A stretch of DNA of 64,000 nt from Sphingobacterium sp. JB170 (GTDB lineage Bacteria > Bacteroidota > Bacteroidia > Sphingobacteriales > Sphingobacteriaceae). A program made the position numbers and the translations under genes. The notes under the pieces were generated by a model. It searched no databases and was not told the origin of the DNA. It saw only the letters and a list, made by a program, of their open reading frames with translations. How positions within the stretch are numbered: the stretch's first letter is position 1; each line of letters begins with the position of its first letter. The stretch lies in NCBI RefSeq assembly GCF_900163865.1, contig NZ_FUKU01000057.1, forward strand, positions 62,001 to 126,000. The letters are read 5' to 3'. Shown piece by piece: positions 36,741 to 44,762 of this stretch.

Positions 36741-37478
36741 TTATCCGCGAATGGAGCTTACTACTAAAAGCACACTTATAATCACAAGCCCCCAATACAC
36801 GTAGCTATAGAATGAATCGCTTTTTAATCGGTGGTTGAGCGCCCGCCCAAAAAATATTGCAGGAATGGTCGTCAACAGCGATATGCCAAAATAGCTACCC
36901 ACTTCACTGGTAATAAAACCTTTGGAATAATACGCCAGGACACTTACAATGCTTACGGGTAAAAAGTAGGCCTGGAGCGTCGCTCTGAACTGGGGCGCAC
37001 TCCATTTTCTAAGATTGCCGTAAACCACTAGTGGCGGCCCGTTCAGACCATAAGCCCCTCCTAATACACCGGAAAGAAATCCACATGCAGCTAACCAGCG
37101 TTTTGATTTTTCGTTTTTGATCGCTGCGGGTTTACCTATCAGTGAGTATATCGCATATAGTGATAATAGTATACCAAGAACTATTTTGATAAGCTGTTCG
37201 TTCCCATAGATAAGAATGAGCAGTCCAAATGGTATCCCCAATAGCGCATATAAAATCAGCCACTTGGCACTATTAAAATGAATTTTTCGGTGGTCTTGAA
37301 TAACAATTATAAGCGCAATGACTGCCGAGAGCATAACCGAGAGCGGAACCGCAGTTTGTGGTGGCATAAATAGCAGAAAAAGCGGAACAGCGATAAGCGA
37401 TTCTCCAAAGCCTAGTGTCGATCGAACAAAAGATGCTAAAAAACTAATGAGTAGAACAAATAGTATGGTAATTGTCAT
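36741..37478 (-). CDS. TauE/SafE-family membrane permease
   Basis: 245 residues from the ATG at 37478; the longer frame starts with TTG. About eight hydrophobic helices. The N-terminal family motif reads SFVRSTLGFGESLIAVPLFLLFMPPQTAVPLSVMLSAV, and a second half-repeat is visible as GFLSGVLGGAYGLNGPPLVVYGNLRKW. TauE/SafE proteins export sulfite, sulfoacetate or related organic anions through the inner membrane. No sulfur gene lies next to it, though the sulfatase is 2.3 kb away. Substrate open. Confidence 0.88.
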   Translation of the reverse strand: MTITILFVLLISFLASFVRSTLGFGESLIAVPLFLLFMPPQTAVPLSVMLSAVIALIIVIQDHRKIHFNSAKWLILYALLGIPFGLLILIYGNEQLIKIVLGILLSLYAIYSLIGKPAAIKNEKSKRWLAACGFLSGVLGGAYGLNGPPLVVYGNLRKWSAPQFRATLQAYFLPVSIVSVLAYYSKGFITSEVGSYFGISLLTTIPAIFFGRALNHRLKSDSFYSYVYWGLVIISVLLVVSSIRG

Positions 37479-37690
37479 GTGCGTTGAAGATCCTATCGTT
37501 TTCCTTGACAAGCATTAAATCGATATCAATACTCTAAAAAGTAAAAGTAGCAAAAGCTATTGGCATTGTAAATTTATACCGCACGAGATAAATATTGATT
37601 TAAGCAACGATCCCTTCCAATCTGGCTAGTTGCCGTTTTATTTCCTGCCCTTCGCTATTAATTTAACATTAATATCCCTATGTTAGCTTG

Positions 37691-38488
37691 ATGAGAACAA
37701 AAACTGTAGCTATAGTAGGATGCGGTAAGCTTGCGAACATCGTTGTTCAGGCAAAAGCTAAAGGACTGTTAACCGATTATGAGATTATTGGCACCTATTC
37801 CCGGACTTTTGACAAGGCGAAACTGCTCGCAGAAAATGTGAATTCCGTGAGCAAGGCTCACTGCACGGCTTGCCACTCGATTGATGAACTGTTCGCGCTG
37901 AAGCCAAATTATATCGTTGAAACAGCCTCCCCTGCTTCCTTACGCGAAATCGCGCTTCCGGCACTGAAGAACGGATCTTCTATTGTCACACTTTCCATTG
38001 GCGCGCTGGCAGATGCCAACTTTTACAACCAAGTTGCCCAAACAGCGATGGAATATGGTGCACGTGTACACCTGGCCTCGGGCGCAATTGGTGGGTTCGA
38101 TGTCTTACGCACGGTGTCGCTCATGGAAGCCAGCCAAGTCACGTTCGAAACCAAGAAAGGACCCAACTCGCTAAAAAACACCGACGTCTATCACGAAGAT
38201 CTGCAGAACGAAGCGCGTGAAGTATTTAACGGCAACGCAATTGATGCAATTGCCCTCTTCCCTACGCGCGTAAATGTCGCTGTCGCCGCTGCACTTGCAT
38301 CCACGGGGCCCGAAAACATCAACGTCTCGATAAACTCTCAGCCGGAGTTTGTAGGCGACAAACACCGCATCGAAATAGAAAGCGAACAAATCCATGCGGT
38401 AATCGACGTATACAGTAAAACGGCGCAAATTGCCGGGTGGAGTATTGTAAATACCCTACGTAATATTACTTCACCTATTGCTTTTTAA
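37691..38488 (+). CDS. L-aspartate dehydrogenase-like oxidoreductase (NadX/DUF108 type)
   Basis: 265 residues from the ATG at 37691. An N-terminal NAD-binding fold (VAIVGCGKLANIV) is followed by ETASPASLREIALPALKNGSSIVTLSIGALAD and LASGAIGGFDVLRTVSLME, the aspartate dehydrogenase pattern, then NAIDAIALFPTRVNVAVAAALASTG. Enzymes of this family convert aspartate to iminoaspartate (NAD synthesis) or act on related substrates. No nadA or nadC is nearby. Its 3' end overlaps the facing 2-hydroxyacid dehydrogenase gene by 14 bases. A substrate other than aspartate is possible. Confidence 0.82.
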   Translation: MRTKTVAIVGCGKLANIVVQAKAKGLLTDYEIIGTYSRTFDKAKLLAENVNSVSKAHCTACHSIDELFALKPNYIVETASPASLREIALPALKNGSSIVTLSIGALADANFYNQVAQTAMEYGARVHLASGAIGGFDVLRTVSLMEASQVTFETKKGPNSLKNTDVYHEDLQNEAREVFNGNAIDAIALFPTRVNVAVAAALASTGPENINVSINSQPEFVGDKHRIEIESEQIHAVIDVYSKTAQIAGWSIVNTLRNITSPIAF

Positions 38489-39389
38489 CATAACACGCAA
38501 TATTTGCGAGCACTTTTTCGCTCAGCCTATCGAAAGCTTGAGTCGTGCGGCCACTGGAGACGTTCATACATTCCACATTGGGATGGTTTAAAAACTCTTG
38601 GCCTCCTAACGCGCCTAGGGTGTCACAATATACACGGTTATCTCCAGTGAGCCATTTGCTGAAAGGCTCTGGATCCCATGCGGGAGATAACCCTGTATTG
38701 AAAAGTATTTTTCGATTTCCTAAATGTTGAAATTCGTCCTGATGCAGTAAGATTACGTTTTTATTTAGGCATGTGATGACAACCTCGCTTTGTGCAAGTA
38801 GTGCATCAAGAGGTAAATATTTATATCCTTTATCTTCGGATTCAGGTTTTCTTGTTCTCGAAAAATAGGAGATCTTCGCGCCAAAAAAATATAAAGCATC
38901 AGCGACCATACCTCCAGATTTCCCCAATCCTACTAGCCCTACTTTTAGTCCCGTAATTTCGCGAGGCGTGCCGCTCCACGGTTCGCGCGGCGTTCCATCA
39001 GCGCGGTTACCAAAACCATGTAGACATCGCACAAGTTCGCTCACTACATATTCTACGACGCCTTCGTCACCATAATCACGAATTCCCGTGACTTCAATGC
39101 CGCGAGAGTTTGCATAGTGAATATCAACGTTGGCACTTTCTGCAGAATATAGCGAGCAGCACATGCCAATGTATTTTACATTCGGGCAGTCCTGAAGGGC
39201 CTCACGTCCAAGGTATGTTGTGTAACTCAACAATACCGCATCAGCATCTCCGATACGCGCTATTATTTCTTCTACGCTAGTAGGAACATTGTCGTATGTC
39301 GTTACATTTTCCGCAAAAGTCTCAAGTTCAGTTTCCGCCGACGGAGTCAAATTCAATGGTTCTATTGCGACAAGCTTTTTGAAAATCAT
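38475..39389 (-). CDS. D-isomer-specific 2-hydroxyacid dehydrogenase-like protein, atypical active site
   Basis: 304 residues from the ATG at 39389. The NAD-binding core reads GLKVGLVGLGKSGGMVADALYFFGAKISYFSRTRKPE, as in this family, and EVVITCLNKNVILLHQDEFQHLG is recognisable. However, the usual N-x-x-R-G arginine is replaced by NTGLSPAWD, and no histidine stands at the usual PHxxG position (it reads MNVSSGRTT). The catalysis may therefore differ or be lost. It lies tail to tail with the aspartate dehydrogenase-like gene, overlapping by 14 bases. Confidence 0.82.
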   Translation of the reverse strand: MIFKKLVAIEPLNLTPSAETELETFAENVTTYDNVPTSVEEIIARIGDADAVLLSYTTYLGREALQDCPNVKYIGMCCSLYSAESANVDIHYANSRGIEVTGIRDYGDEGVVEYVVSELVRCLHGFGNRADGTPREPWSGTPREITGLKVGLVGLGKSGGMVADALYFFGAKISYFSRTRKPESEDKGYKYLPLDALLAQSEVVITCLNKNVILLHQDEFQHLGNRKILFNTGLSPAWDPEPFSKWLTGDNRVYCDTLGALGGQEFLNHPNVECMNVSSGRTTQAFDRLSEKVLANIACYVKKQ

Positions 39390-39922
39390 ATTCAACTTAT
39401 TTATGTTACGCCCTTAATCCGCCATTTATTAGCGAGCAGCGAGCGTTAATCCTTGTTTGTGATTAATACAAATTACGAAATGACAATTATAGCCTTTTTT
39501 TCGTTAATACGGCGGGATTCCAAGAAAACAGGAATATAAAGCGCGCGAAAAAAATATACACAGGCTATCAGTATGCAGGGGCGTTGAAAAATTAAACTCC
39601 GATTTTCAAAAAACGAATCTCCCGGGCGTGTATGCATGTGGCGATAATACAGGAATGATGCGCTCCATAGCAAATTCAGTTGCCCAAAGATCGTTAACCG
39701 GCGCCGTGGTGAACAAAGAACTTATCGACGAAGCGTTTTAGCCAGCTATACGTAGCGCGTTCATAATTCCAAAATCACGAATTAGTGACTACTTGTTTCC
39801 TTTTTACAAAGTTCGTGCATACTGCGGCGCATCGTTTACGGCATTAAAGAACAACATACATGCTTACAAATCGCGGATTGCTTAACCCACGATTTGTACG
39901 CGTGTATGGATTGTGCATCAAC
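39390..39922. other. Intergenic region holding a thioredoxin-reductase relic and a hairpin
   Basis: About 530 bases without an intact gene. It contains the relic described at 39580-39741 and a hairpin TACAAATCG/CGATTTGTA (39865-39873 and 39890-39898), which lies 25 bases after the AhpD-like gene on the minus strand but lacks a T run. Confidence 0.4.
39580..39741 (+). pseudogene. Thioredoxin-reductase-like flavoprotein C-terminal relic
   Basis: The frame gives LNSDFQKTNLPGVYACGDNTG, then MMRSIANSVAQRSLTGAVVNKELIDEAF before TAG at 39739. TNLPGVYACGD followed by a helix and NKELI is the FAD-binding end of pyridine-nucleotide oxidoreductases. Everything upstream is missing. Confidence 0.75.
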
Positions 39923-40363
39923 CTATGCTAGCTGATACCTGCTGCTAATGGCAATCCTATTCCACGCATTAATTCCAATTACACTCATAACAATTTCCGC
40001 AATTTGATTTTCGCTAAATAGCGCTAACGCTTTTTCATACGTTTGATCAGAGAGGCCTTCGCGATTAATTAAGGTGATTTCTTCTGTGATCGTAAGGACT
40101 AGTTTTTCCTCTTCGGAGAACACGGCCCCAGCTTCACGCCACGCGCTTAATAGGAAAATACGTCGATTAGTTTCCCCTTTTTCTAATGCTTCTTTGCTAT
40201 GCATATCGATACAATATGCACAACCATTAATTTGTGAAGCTCGAATTTTAATAAAATTCTTGAGCGTTGTGGAGATTGTAACGTTAGAAAGATAGGTTTC
40301 AAGCCCCATCATTGCACTTAATGCTTGAGGCTCTCTCTGGGTGATGTTAACACGTTTTTGCAT
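39923..40363 (-). CDS. AhpD-like carboxymuconolactone decarboxylase family protein
   Basis: 146 residues. The AhpD-type redox centre is Cys48-A-Y-Cys51 with His55 (QINGCAYCIDMHSKEA), and the helix IFLLSAWREAGAVFSEEEKLVLTITEEIT completes the family pattern. Proteins like this have alkyl-peroxide or thiol-dependent activity and act in the cytoplasm. The Crp-type regulator lies 141 bases upstream on the same strand, a pairing seen in other Bacteroidota, so it may be controlled by it. Exact substrate unknown. Confidence 0.9.
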   Translation of the reverse strand: MQKRVNITQREPQALSAMMGLETYLSNVTISTTLKNFIKIRASQINGCAYCIDMHSKEALEKGETNRRIFLLSAWREAGAVFSEEEKLVLTITEEITLINREGLSDQTYEKALALFSENQIAEIVMSVIGINAWNRIAISSRYQLA

Positions 40364-40504
40364 TTTATTCTTTTTTTAAATGTTATACAAAGATGGCAAC
40401 TAGTACCCATAAGAAACTTAAACTAATTTAAGAAAGGCCGTCAAATGCCCGGGGCTGCATTTAAATACGAAAAATATTACATGGCAAGTCCAGTTTTTAG
40501 TAGA

Positions 40505-41095
40505 CTACCGAGCGGTACGCCTTTTTCGAATTTCGCTCAAATATTCAGGTGTAAATCCAAGATAAGAGGCGATTAGGTATTGGGGAACCCGTTGAACAAA
40601 TTCCGGGTACTTGTTTTCTAATTGGTAATAGAATTCTTCCTTGGATAGCGAGAAAAGGTATTTAACTCTCATTTGGCTGGCGGCATATGCCCTTTGATAA
40701 ACAAAACGAAAATAACGTTCCATGAAAGGAAACCGCTCGAGAAGCTTCTCTTGATCGCTCCAACTTATATACAATAGTTCGGATTTTTCAACCGCCTGTA
40801 TGTAAAATGCGGTGGTCGAGCGGCGCTCGAAGGCAGTGTTGTCGGTAAGCCACCATGTTTCTATCGCAAATTCCGTAGTTTGTTCGCCGCCCCTTTCGTG
40901 TATAAAAAATTTACGCAACAAACCTTTAGCGACAAAATAGTGATAGTTACAAATTTCATCTTCTTGTAATAAATTTTGTTTTTTAGCGACTGTCGTAGAC
41001 TTGAAGAATAGAAGAAGTTCAGCAAAGTCTTCATCGTTTATTTGAACAAATTTTTCCAAATGATTTCTTAGGGTCTGGGGCATATTTATGTTCAT
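40505..41095 (-). CDS. Crp/Fnr-family transcriptional regulator
   Basis: 196 residues. A cyclic-nucleotide-binding-like domain (about 20-140; NLLQEDEICNYHYFVAKGLLRKFFIHERG) is followed by a C-terminal winged-helix part ending VPQYLIASYLGFTPEYLSEIRKRR. No iron-sulfur cysteines are seen, so a direct oxygen sensor of Fnr type is unlikely. It probably regulates the AhpD-like gene downstream. An alternative start five codons in exists. Confidence 0.9.
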   Translation of the reverse strand: MNINMPQTLRNHLEKFVQINDEDFAELLLFFKSTTVAKKQNLLQEDEICNYHYFVAKGLLRKFFIHERGGEQTTEFAIETWWLTDNTAFERRSTTAFYIQAVEKSELLYISWSDQEKLLERFPFMERYFRFVYQRAYAASQMRVKYLFSLSKEEFYYQLENKYPEFVQRVPQYLIASYLGFTPEYLSEIRKRRTAR

Positions 41096-41218
41096 CTATG
41101 ACTCAAAGATAATAATTATCTATCACGAGGGAGATTTCATCAAATTGATTACACGCTAGACACTCGGCGGCAAATTTTCGATAAATAATTGCGTAACTTT
41201 GTAACAAACAGAAAGATC

Positions 41219-41983
41219 ATGTCTATATCAAATGAATCGGAACTTCTCGGAATGAAAAGAGTAAGTGCTGCCGTAGCCCAAACGCTAAAAAAAATGCGCG
41301 AGCTCACTAAGCCTGGCATGAGCACCCAAGAGCTTGATGATTATGGAGCACGATTGTTAAGGGAACTTGGTGCAAAATCGGCACCCAATCTGACGTATGG
41401 TTTCCCCGGATGGACCTGTATTAGCGTCAATAAGGAGTTTTGTCATGGCATTCCTTCACACCAGACCATAATAAATCAGGGTGATTTAATCAATATTGAC
41501 GTTTCTGCCGAACTCGACGGCTTTTGGGCAGACAACGGGGCCTCCTTCATCGTTGGTGAAGACGTACACCAACACCAAAAACTAGTGGAAGCTTCCAAAG
41601 AAATTTTGCAAAAAGCGATTTACCAGATCAAGGGCGGAGTAAAAATTGCAGATATTGGACATATCATGGAAACAGAAGCCAGAAAAAGGGGATTTAGCGT
41701 TATCAAAAACCTCGGTGGCCATGGAGTGGGCAGAAGCTTGCATGAAGCACCCGATGAACTTTTAAACTATAAAAACCGGTTTGATCAGCGCCGTTTTAAG
41801 AAAAATTCGATTGTTGCCATAGAAACATTTATCGCTACGGCTTCTACGTATGCTGTGGAGACGGGTGATGGGTGGACGATGGTCGGCAATAAGGGTGGAT
41901 ATATGGCGCAGCATGAGCATACTATCATGGTCACCGACGGCATACCTATCCTATTAACCGAAGCGAACGAGCTTTGGAATTAA
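41219..41983 (+). CDS. map: Type I methionine aminopeptidase
   Basis: 254 residues from the ATG at 41219; the frame opens earlier at a TTG. The five metal ligands are in place: D94 (INIDV), D105 (FWADNG), H168 (GGHGVGRSLHEAP), E202 (AIETF) and E233 (QHEHTIMV). H76 in FCHGIPS is the conserved substrate histidine. It removes initiator methionine. The second ligand segment reads WADNGASF where most Map proteins have GDTSRTF or similar, and AIETFIAT replaces TIEPMI, so this looks like a divergent, possibly second, Map copy and not the ribosomal-operon one. Confidence 0.92.
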   Translation: MSISNESELLGMKRVSAAVAQTLKKMRELTKPGMSTQELDDYGARLLRELGAKSAPNLTYGFPGWTCISVNKEFCHGIPSHQTIINQGDLINIDVSAELDGFWADNGASFIVGEDVHQHQKLVEASKEILQKAIYQIKGGVKIADIGHIMETEARKRGFSVIKNLGGHGVGRSLHEAPDELLNYKNRFDQRRFKKNSIVAIETFIATASTYAVETGDGWTMVGNKGGYMAQHEHTIMVTDGIPILLTEANELWN

Positions 41984-42024
41984 CGCCCCCGTTCAGCGCC
42001 AGCGATACGCTAAATGACTTGAGG

Positions 42025-42651
42025 CTACTGAGACATCAAGGCATTCAACTGGTCCCCGAATTTCGCCGATGCGTAATTTGCAAACCCGGTATGGTGGAAA
42101 CGAATTTTTCCTTTTTTATCTAAAACAACCGTTGTGGGTAACGTCCCCGAGAAAATTGATTGGGGGATAGTGCTGTGAGCTCGATACAGGGGCAGCGCGG
42201 AGTTTTCTTTACGCAAGTATTCTTTTGCTGCGACCTGGTTGTTATCCTCATTAATCGTTAAAAAGAAAATATCGGGATGATCTCTATATTTTGCGTAAAG
42301 CGTCTCGATGGAAGGAAATTCGGCTCTACAAGGGGGACACCAGGAAGCCCAGAAATTAATAAACACGACCTTGCCCCGCAAAGAGGATGTATTTTGAACC
42401 GTTCCGTTTTCATCTAAAAAGCTAAAATCGACACTAACCTGCTGCGCATGCACTGACTCCTTTTGGTTGATACTGGCATTAAATAGTCCCGTTTTCATCA
42501 ACTGAGCAAGCAAGAAGGATTTTGCATCGGGGCTGACCAGCATCACCCCGAGTGCGATAATCATTACTATCGAAAAGCCATTTTTTCGAAGGTACTGCAA
42601 GAACCTATTAGATGCTTTTTTAACGCTTGAGACCTCCTTATCGTTCGACAT
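42025..42651 (-). CDS. Membrane-anchored TlpA/ResA-like thioredoxin
   Basis: 208 residues from the ATG at 42651. One N-terminal membrane helix (about 27-40) with the body in the periplasm. The active site WASWCPPCRAEFPSI has Cys105 and Cys108, and the cis-Pro region is GTLPTTVVLDKKG. TlpA-like proteins reduce periplasmic disulfides, for example in cytochrome c maturation. It begins 22 bases after the related lipoprotein gene, forming a pair. No cytochrome biogenesis gene is nearby. Confidence 0.92.
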   Translation of the reverse strand: MSNDKEVSSVKKASNRFLQYLRKNGFSIVMIIALGVMLVSPDAKSFLLAQLMKTGLFNASINQKESVHAQQVSVDFSFLDENGTVQNTSSLRGKVVFINFWASWCPPCRAEFPSIETLYAKYRDHPDIFFLTINEDNNQVAAKEYLRKENSALPLYRAHSTIPQSIFSGTLPTTVVLDKKGKIRFHHTGFANYASAKFGDQLNALMSQ

Positions 42652-42673
42652 TAATTCTATTATTTTCAATCAT

Positions 42674-43258
42674 TTATTCACTCTCCACGAGTTCCTTTAA
42701 TGAGGTCAAAATTTGGGGGTCCGCGTAATCTCTTCCACCCTCCATTCGTGCTGCGATGGCTCCTTTTTTGTCAAGGATAACCGTCGTCGGTATGGCATTT
42801 CCTAAATAGTCCGGCGGAATATCTCCCGTTGGAATGTATACCGGTAGATCGTAACTATTCTCCTGCATAAAGGCTGAAGACTCCTCCATCTTGCTATCCA
42901 CGTCTACCATTAAAAAAACGATGTTGTCGTTGTCCTTGAAGGAGCTCCGTAACTTGTTAATCGAAGGCAGCTCTTCGATACACGGGGGACACCATGTCGC
43001 CCAGAAGTTGATAAATACAACTTTACCTTTTAAAGAACTTAACGAGACGGATTTCCCTTCTTGGTCCGTAAAAGAAACATCGGACACAGCCGGTGCGGGT
43101 ACTTCTTGCTGCACCTCACCTTCCTGCTGAGTCGTGGTTTGGTCTTCATCGGTTTTATTTTCATCATCCTTTTGCGCGTTGCCGCAGCCAGCCATCATGG
43201 CGACTACGATAAAGAAAATTCCCAAACGAGTTATCAAATTTTTAAACTGAATTTGCAT
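42674..43258 (-). CDS. TlpA/ResA-like thioredoxin lipoprotein
   Basis: 194 residues. Lipobox MMAGC with Cys25, then a charged Asp/Glu/Gln linker (about 30-57). The thioredoxin fold has WATWCPPCIEELPSI (Cys90, Cys93) and NAIPTTVILDKKG. It is attached to a membrane by its lipid and acts in the periplasm. It is the first gene of the two-gene TlpA operon and about 45 percent similar by eye to the second, with different anchoring. Confidence 0.92.
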   Translation of the reverse strand: MQIQFKNLITRLGIFFIVVAMMAGCGNAQKDDENKTDEDQTTTQQEGEVQQEVPAPAVSDVSFTDQEGKSVSLSSLKGKVVFINFWATWCPPCIEELPSINKLRSSFKDNDNIVFLMVDVDSKMEESSAFMQENSYDLPVYIPTGDIPPDYLGNAIPTTVILDKKGAIAARMEGGRDYADPQILTSLKELVESE

Positions 43259-43692
43259 AATATGTGCTTTAAATTATTTTTTAATTTCGTGTTTACTGCT
43301 TTTATATCCTTTACGCCCTCTGTAGGCAATCGGTCGTGCCAGCGATGACAGGGGAGATCAATAAAAATGCCGCGAGCATAAAGAAATATCCATTACAATT
43401 TACGTACCCCTGTGTGCCCCCCCATCTTTCCTGCTAAATTAGTTTTAATCGCCATGGGATGCAAATGATAAGGTTATAATTACGTTATATTTATATTCAC
43501 CGAATTAGCCAGCGTAAAACGTTGAAATTCGCTTTTTTAAAAACCTGCCCATTACCGGCGCCAGTCCGGAAGATTCGTTACCTTGTCTGCTGGTAGTTCG
43601 CTGTTTTTCAGGAAAACGAATTGAAATCAATTATATAAAGGAGTACATAGAAAAAATCTATATTTTTGGATCTTGGAATCTCTACGGATAAA
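43259..43692. other. Divergent intergenic region between TlpA pair and LacI gene
   Basis: About 430 bases. AAAGGAG at 43638-43644 is a good ribosome-site sequence but no start follows it in frame, so it may be chance. An in-frame TAG at 43648 limits how far upstream the LacI frame can go. No AACCGGTT operator occurs here, so the LacI gene is probably not autoregulated through that site. Confidence 0.35.
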
Positions 43693-44706
43693 ATGGTAAA
43701 CAAAAGATTGTCTATTAACGACATTGCAAAAAAATTAGAAATTGCAAAGTCAACGGTGTCGGCGATTATAAACGGCAAGGGCGACGAGCGTCGGATCAGT
43801 AAAGAACTGCAGTTAAAAGTTTTAGCCTATGTTGAAGAAGTTGGCTTCCATCCACATCATCTAGCAAAAAGTTTAGCGACCGGCCGCAGCAGCAGTATTG
43901 GACTGGTCGTGGAAGATATTTCCGACTCCTTTTTTGGCCCGATCGCACTGATGATTGAGACGCTGGCAAAAAGTTACGGTTACCGCGTTATGTACAGTAG
44001 TACGTTGGGCGATACGAATACGGCTAATGAGATAATTGAAATATTTCGACGCAGCCAGCTAGACGGGTACATTATTGCGCCGACCAAAGGGATCGAAAAA
44101 GTCGTCACGGAAATGATCGGCGAGGGAATTCCAGTGGTACTCTTTGATAGAGACCCGGTAAAAGGTGTCAATTTTGTGGGAACTAACAATAAAAGTGCTA
44201 CCATCGAAGCCTGCACCCATCTTTACGAACGTGGATTTCGCAAGATCGGTTTTGTTACGCTCGCATCTACCCAAAGCCAGATGCATGATCGACTATCGGG
44301 CTACCAGGAAGCGATGGCCGACTGGGGTATTGCCCCTAATATCGTTTATATCCCTTTCCAGGAAAGCAAAAAAGAGAAGAAAAAACATATTGAAAGGTTC
44401 CTTGAAAATAAGAACGAATTGGACGCCGTTATTTTTGCCACCAACTATCTCTGCATCGCAGGGCTGGAAGTGATCAATAACCTCTACAACAGACGAGGTT
44501 CCCGGCTCGCGATAGTCTCTTTTGATGACCATGAAGCGTTTGCTTTAGTCTCCCCTACCATTACCGCGATACAGCAGCCCCTTGAAGAACTAAGTAAACA
44601 TATTATTGAACTCTTAATACAGCAAATCAAAAGTCCTACTGGGAAACAGTCGCACCACGTAGAATTACCTTCGGTAATTAAACAACGAGAATCATCACAA
44701 AAATGA
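43693..44706 (+). CDS. LacI-family transcriptional regulator
   Basis: 337 residues from the ATG at 43693; a TTG at 43666 gives nine more. The LacI headpiece is at the start (LSINDIAKKLEIAKSTVSAIINGKG, then GFHPHHLAKSLATGRSSSIGLVV). The periplasmic-binding-protein-like ligand domain follows (about 63-330; SDSFFGPIALMIETLAKSYGY, DGYIIAPTKGIE, GIPVVLFDRDP). It probably represses the neighbouring GH130/porter/kinase genes on the opposite strand: two AACCGGTT palindromes of LacI type lie upstream of those genes (45977-45990 and 48229-48246). It is tail to tail with the GH130 gene. Confidence 0.94.
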   Translation: MVNKRLSINDIAKKLEIAKSTVSAIINGKGDERRISKELQLKVLAYVEEVGFHPHHLAKSLATGRSSSIGLVVEDISDSFFGPIALMIETLAKSYGYRVMYSSTLGDTNTANEIIEIFRRSQLDGYIIAPTKGIEKVVTEMIGEGIPVVLFDRDPVKGVNFVGTNNKSATIEACTHLYERGFRKIGFVTLASTQSQMHDRLSGYQEAMADWGIAPNIVYIPFQESKKEKKKHIERFLENKNELDAVIFATNYLCIAGLEVINNLYNRRGSRLAIVSFDDHEAFALVSPTITAIQQPLEELSKHIIELLIQQIKSPTGKQSHHVELPSVIKQRESSQK

Positions 44707-44762
44707 TCGATTCGCGCAAGCCTACCAAATCTTTATGGTCTAACCAAGACTCCCTCCACGGC

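Noticed and set aside
41774-41784. AAACCGGTTT inside map
   Set aside because: Lies within coding sequence, no promoter context, likely chance.
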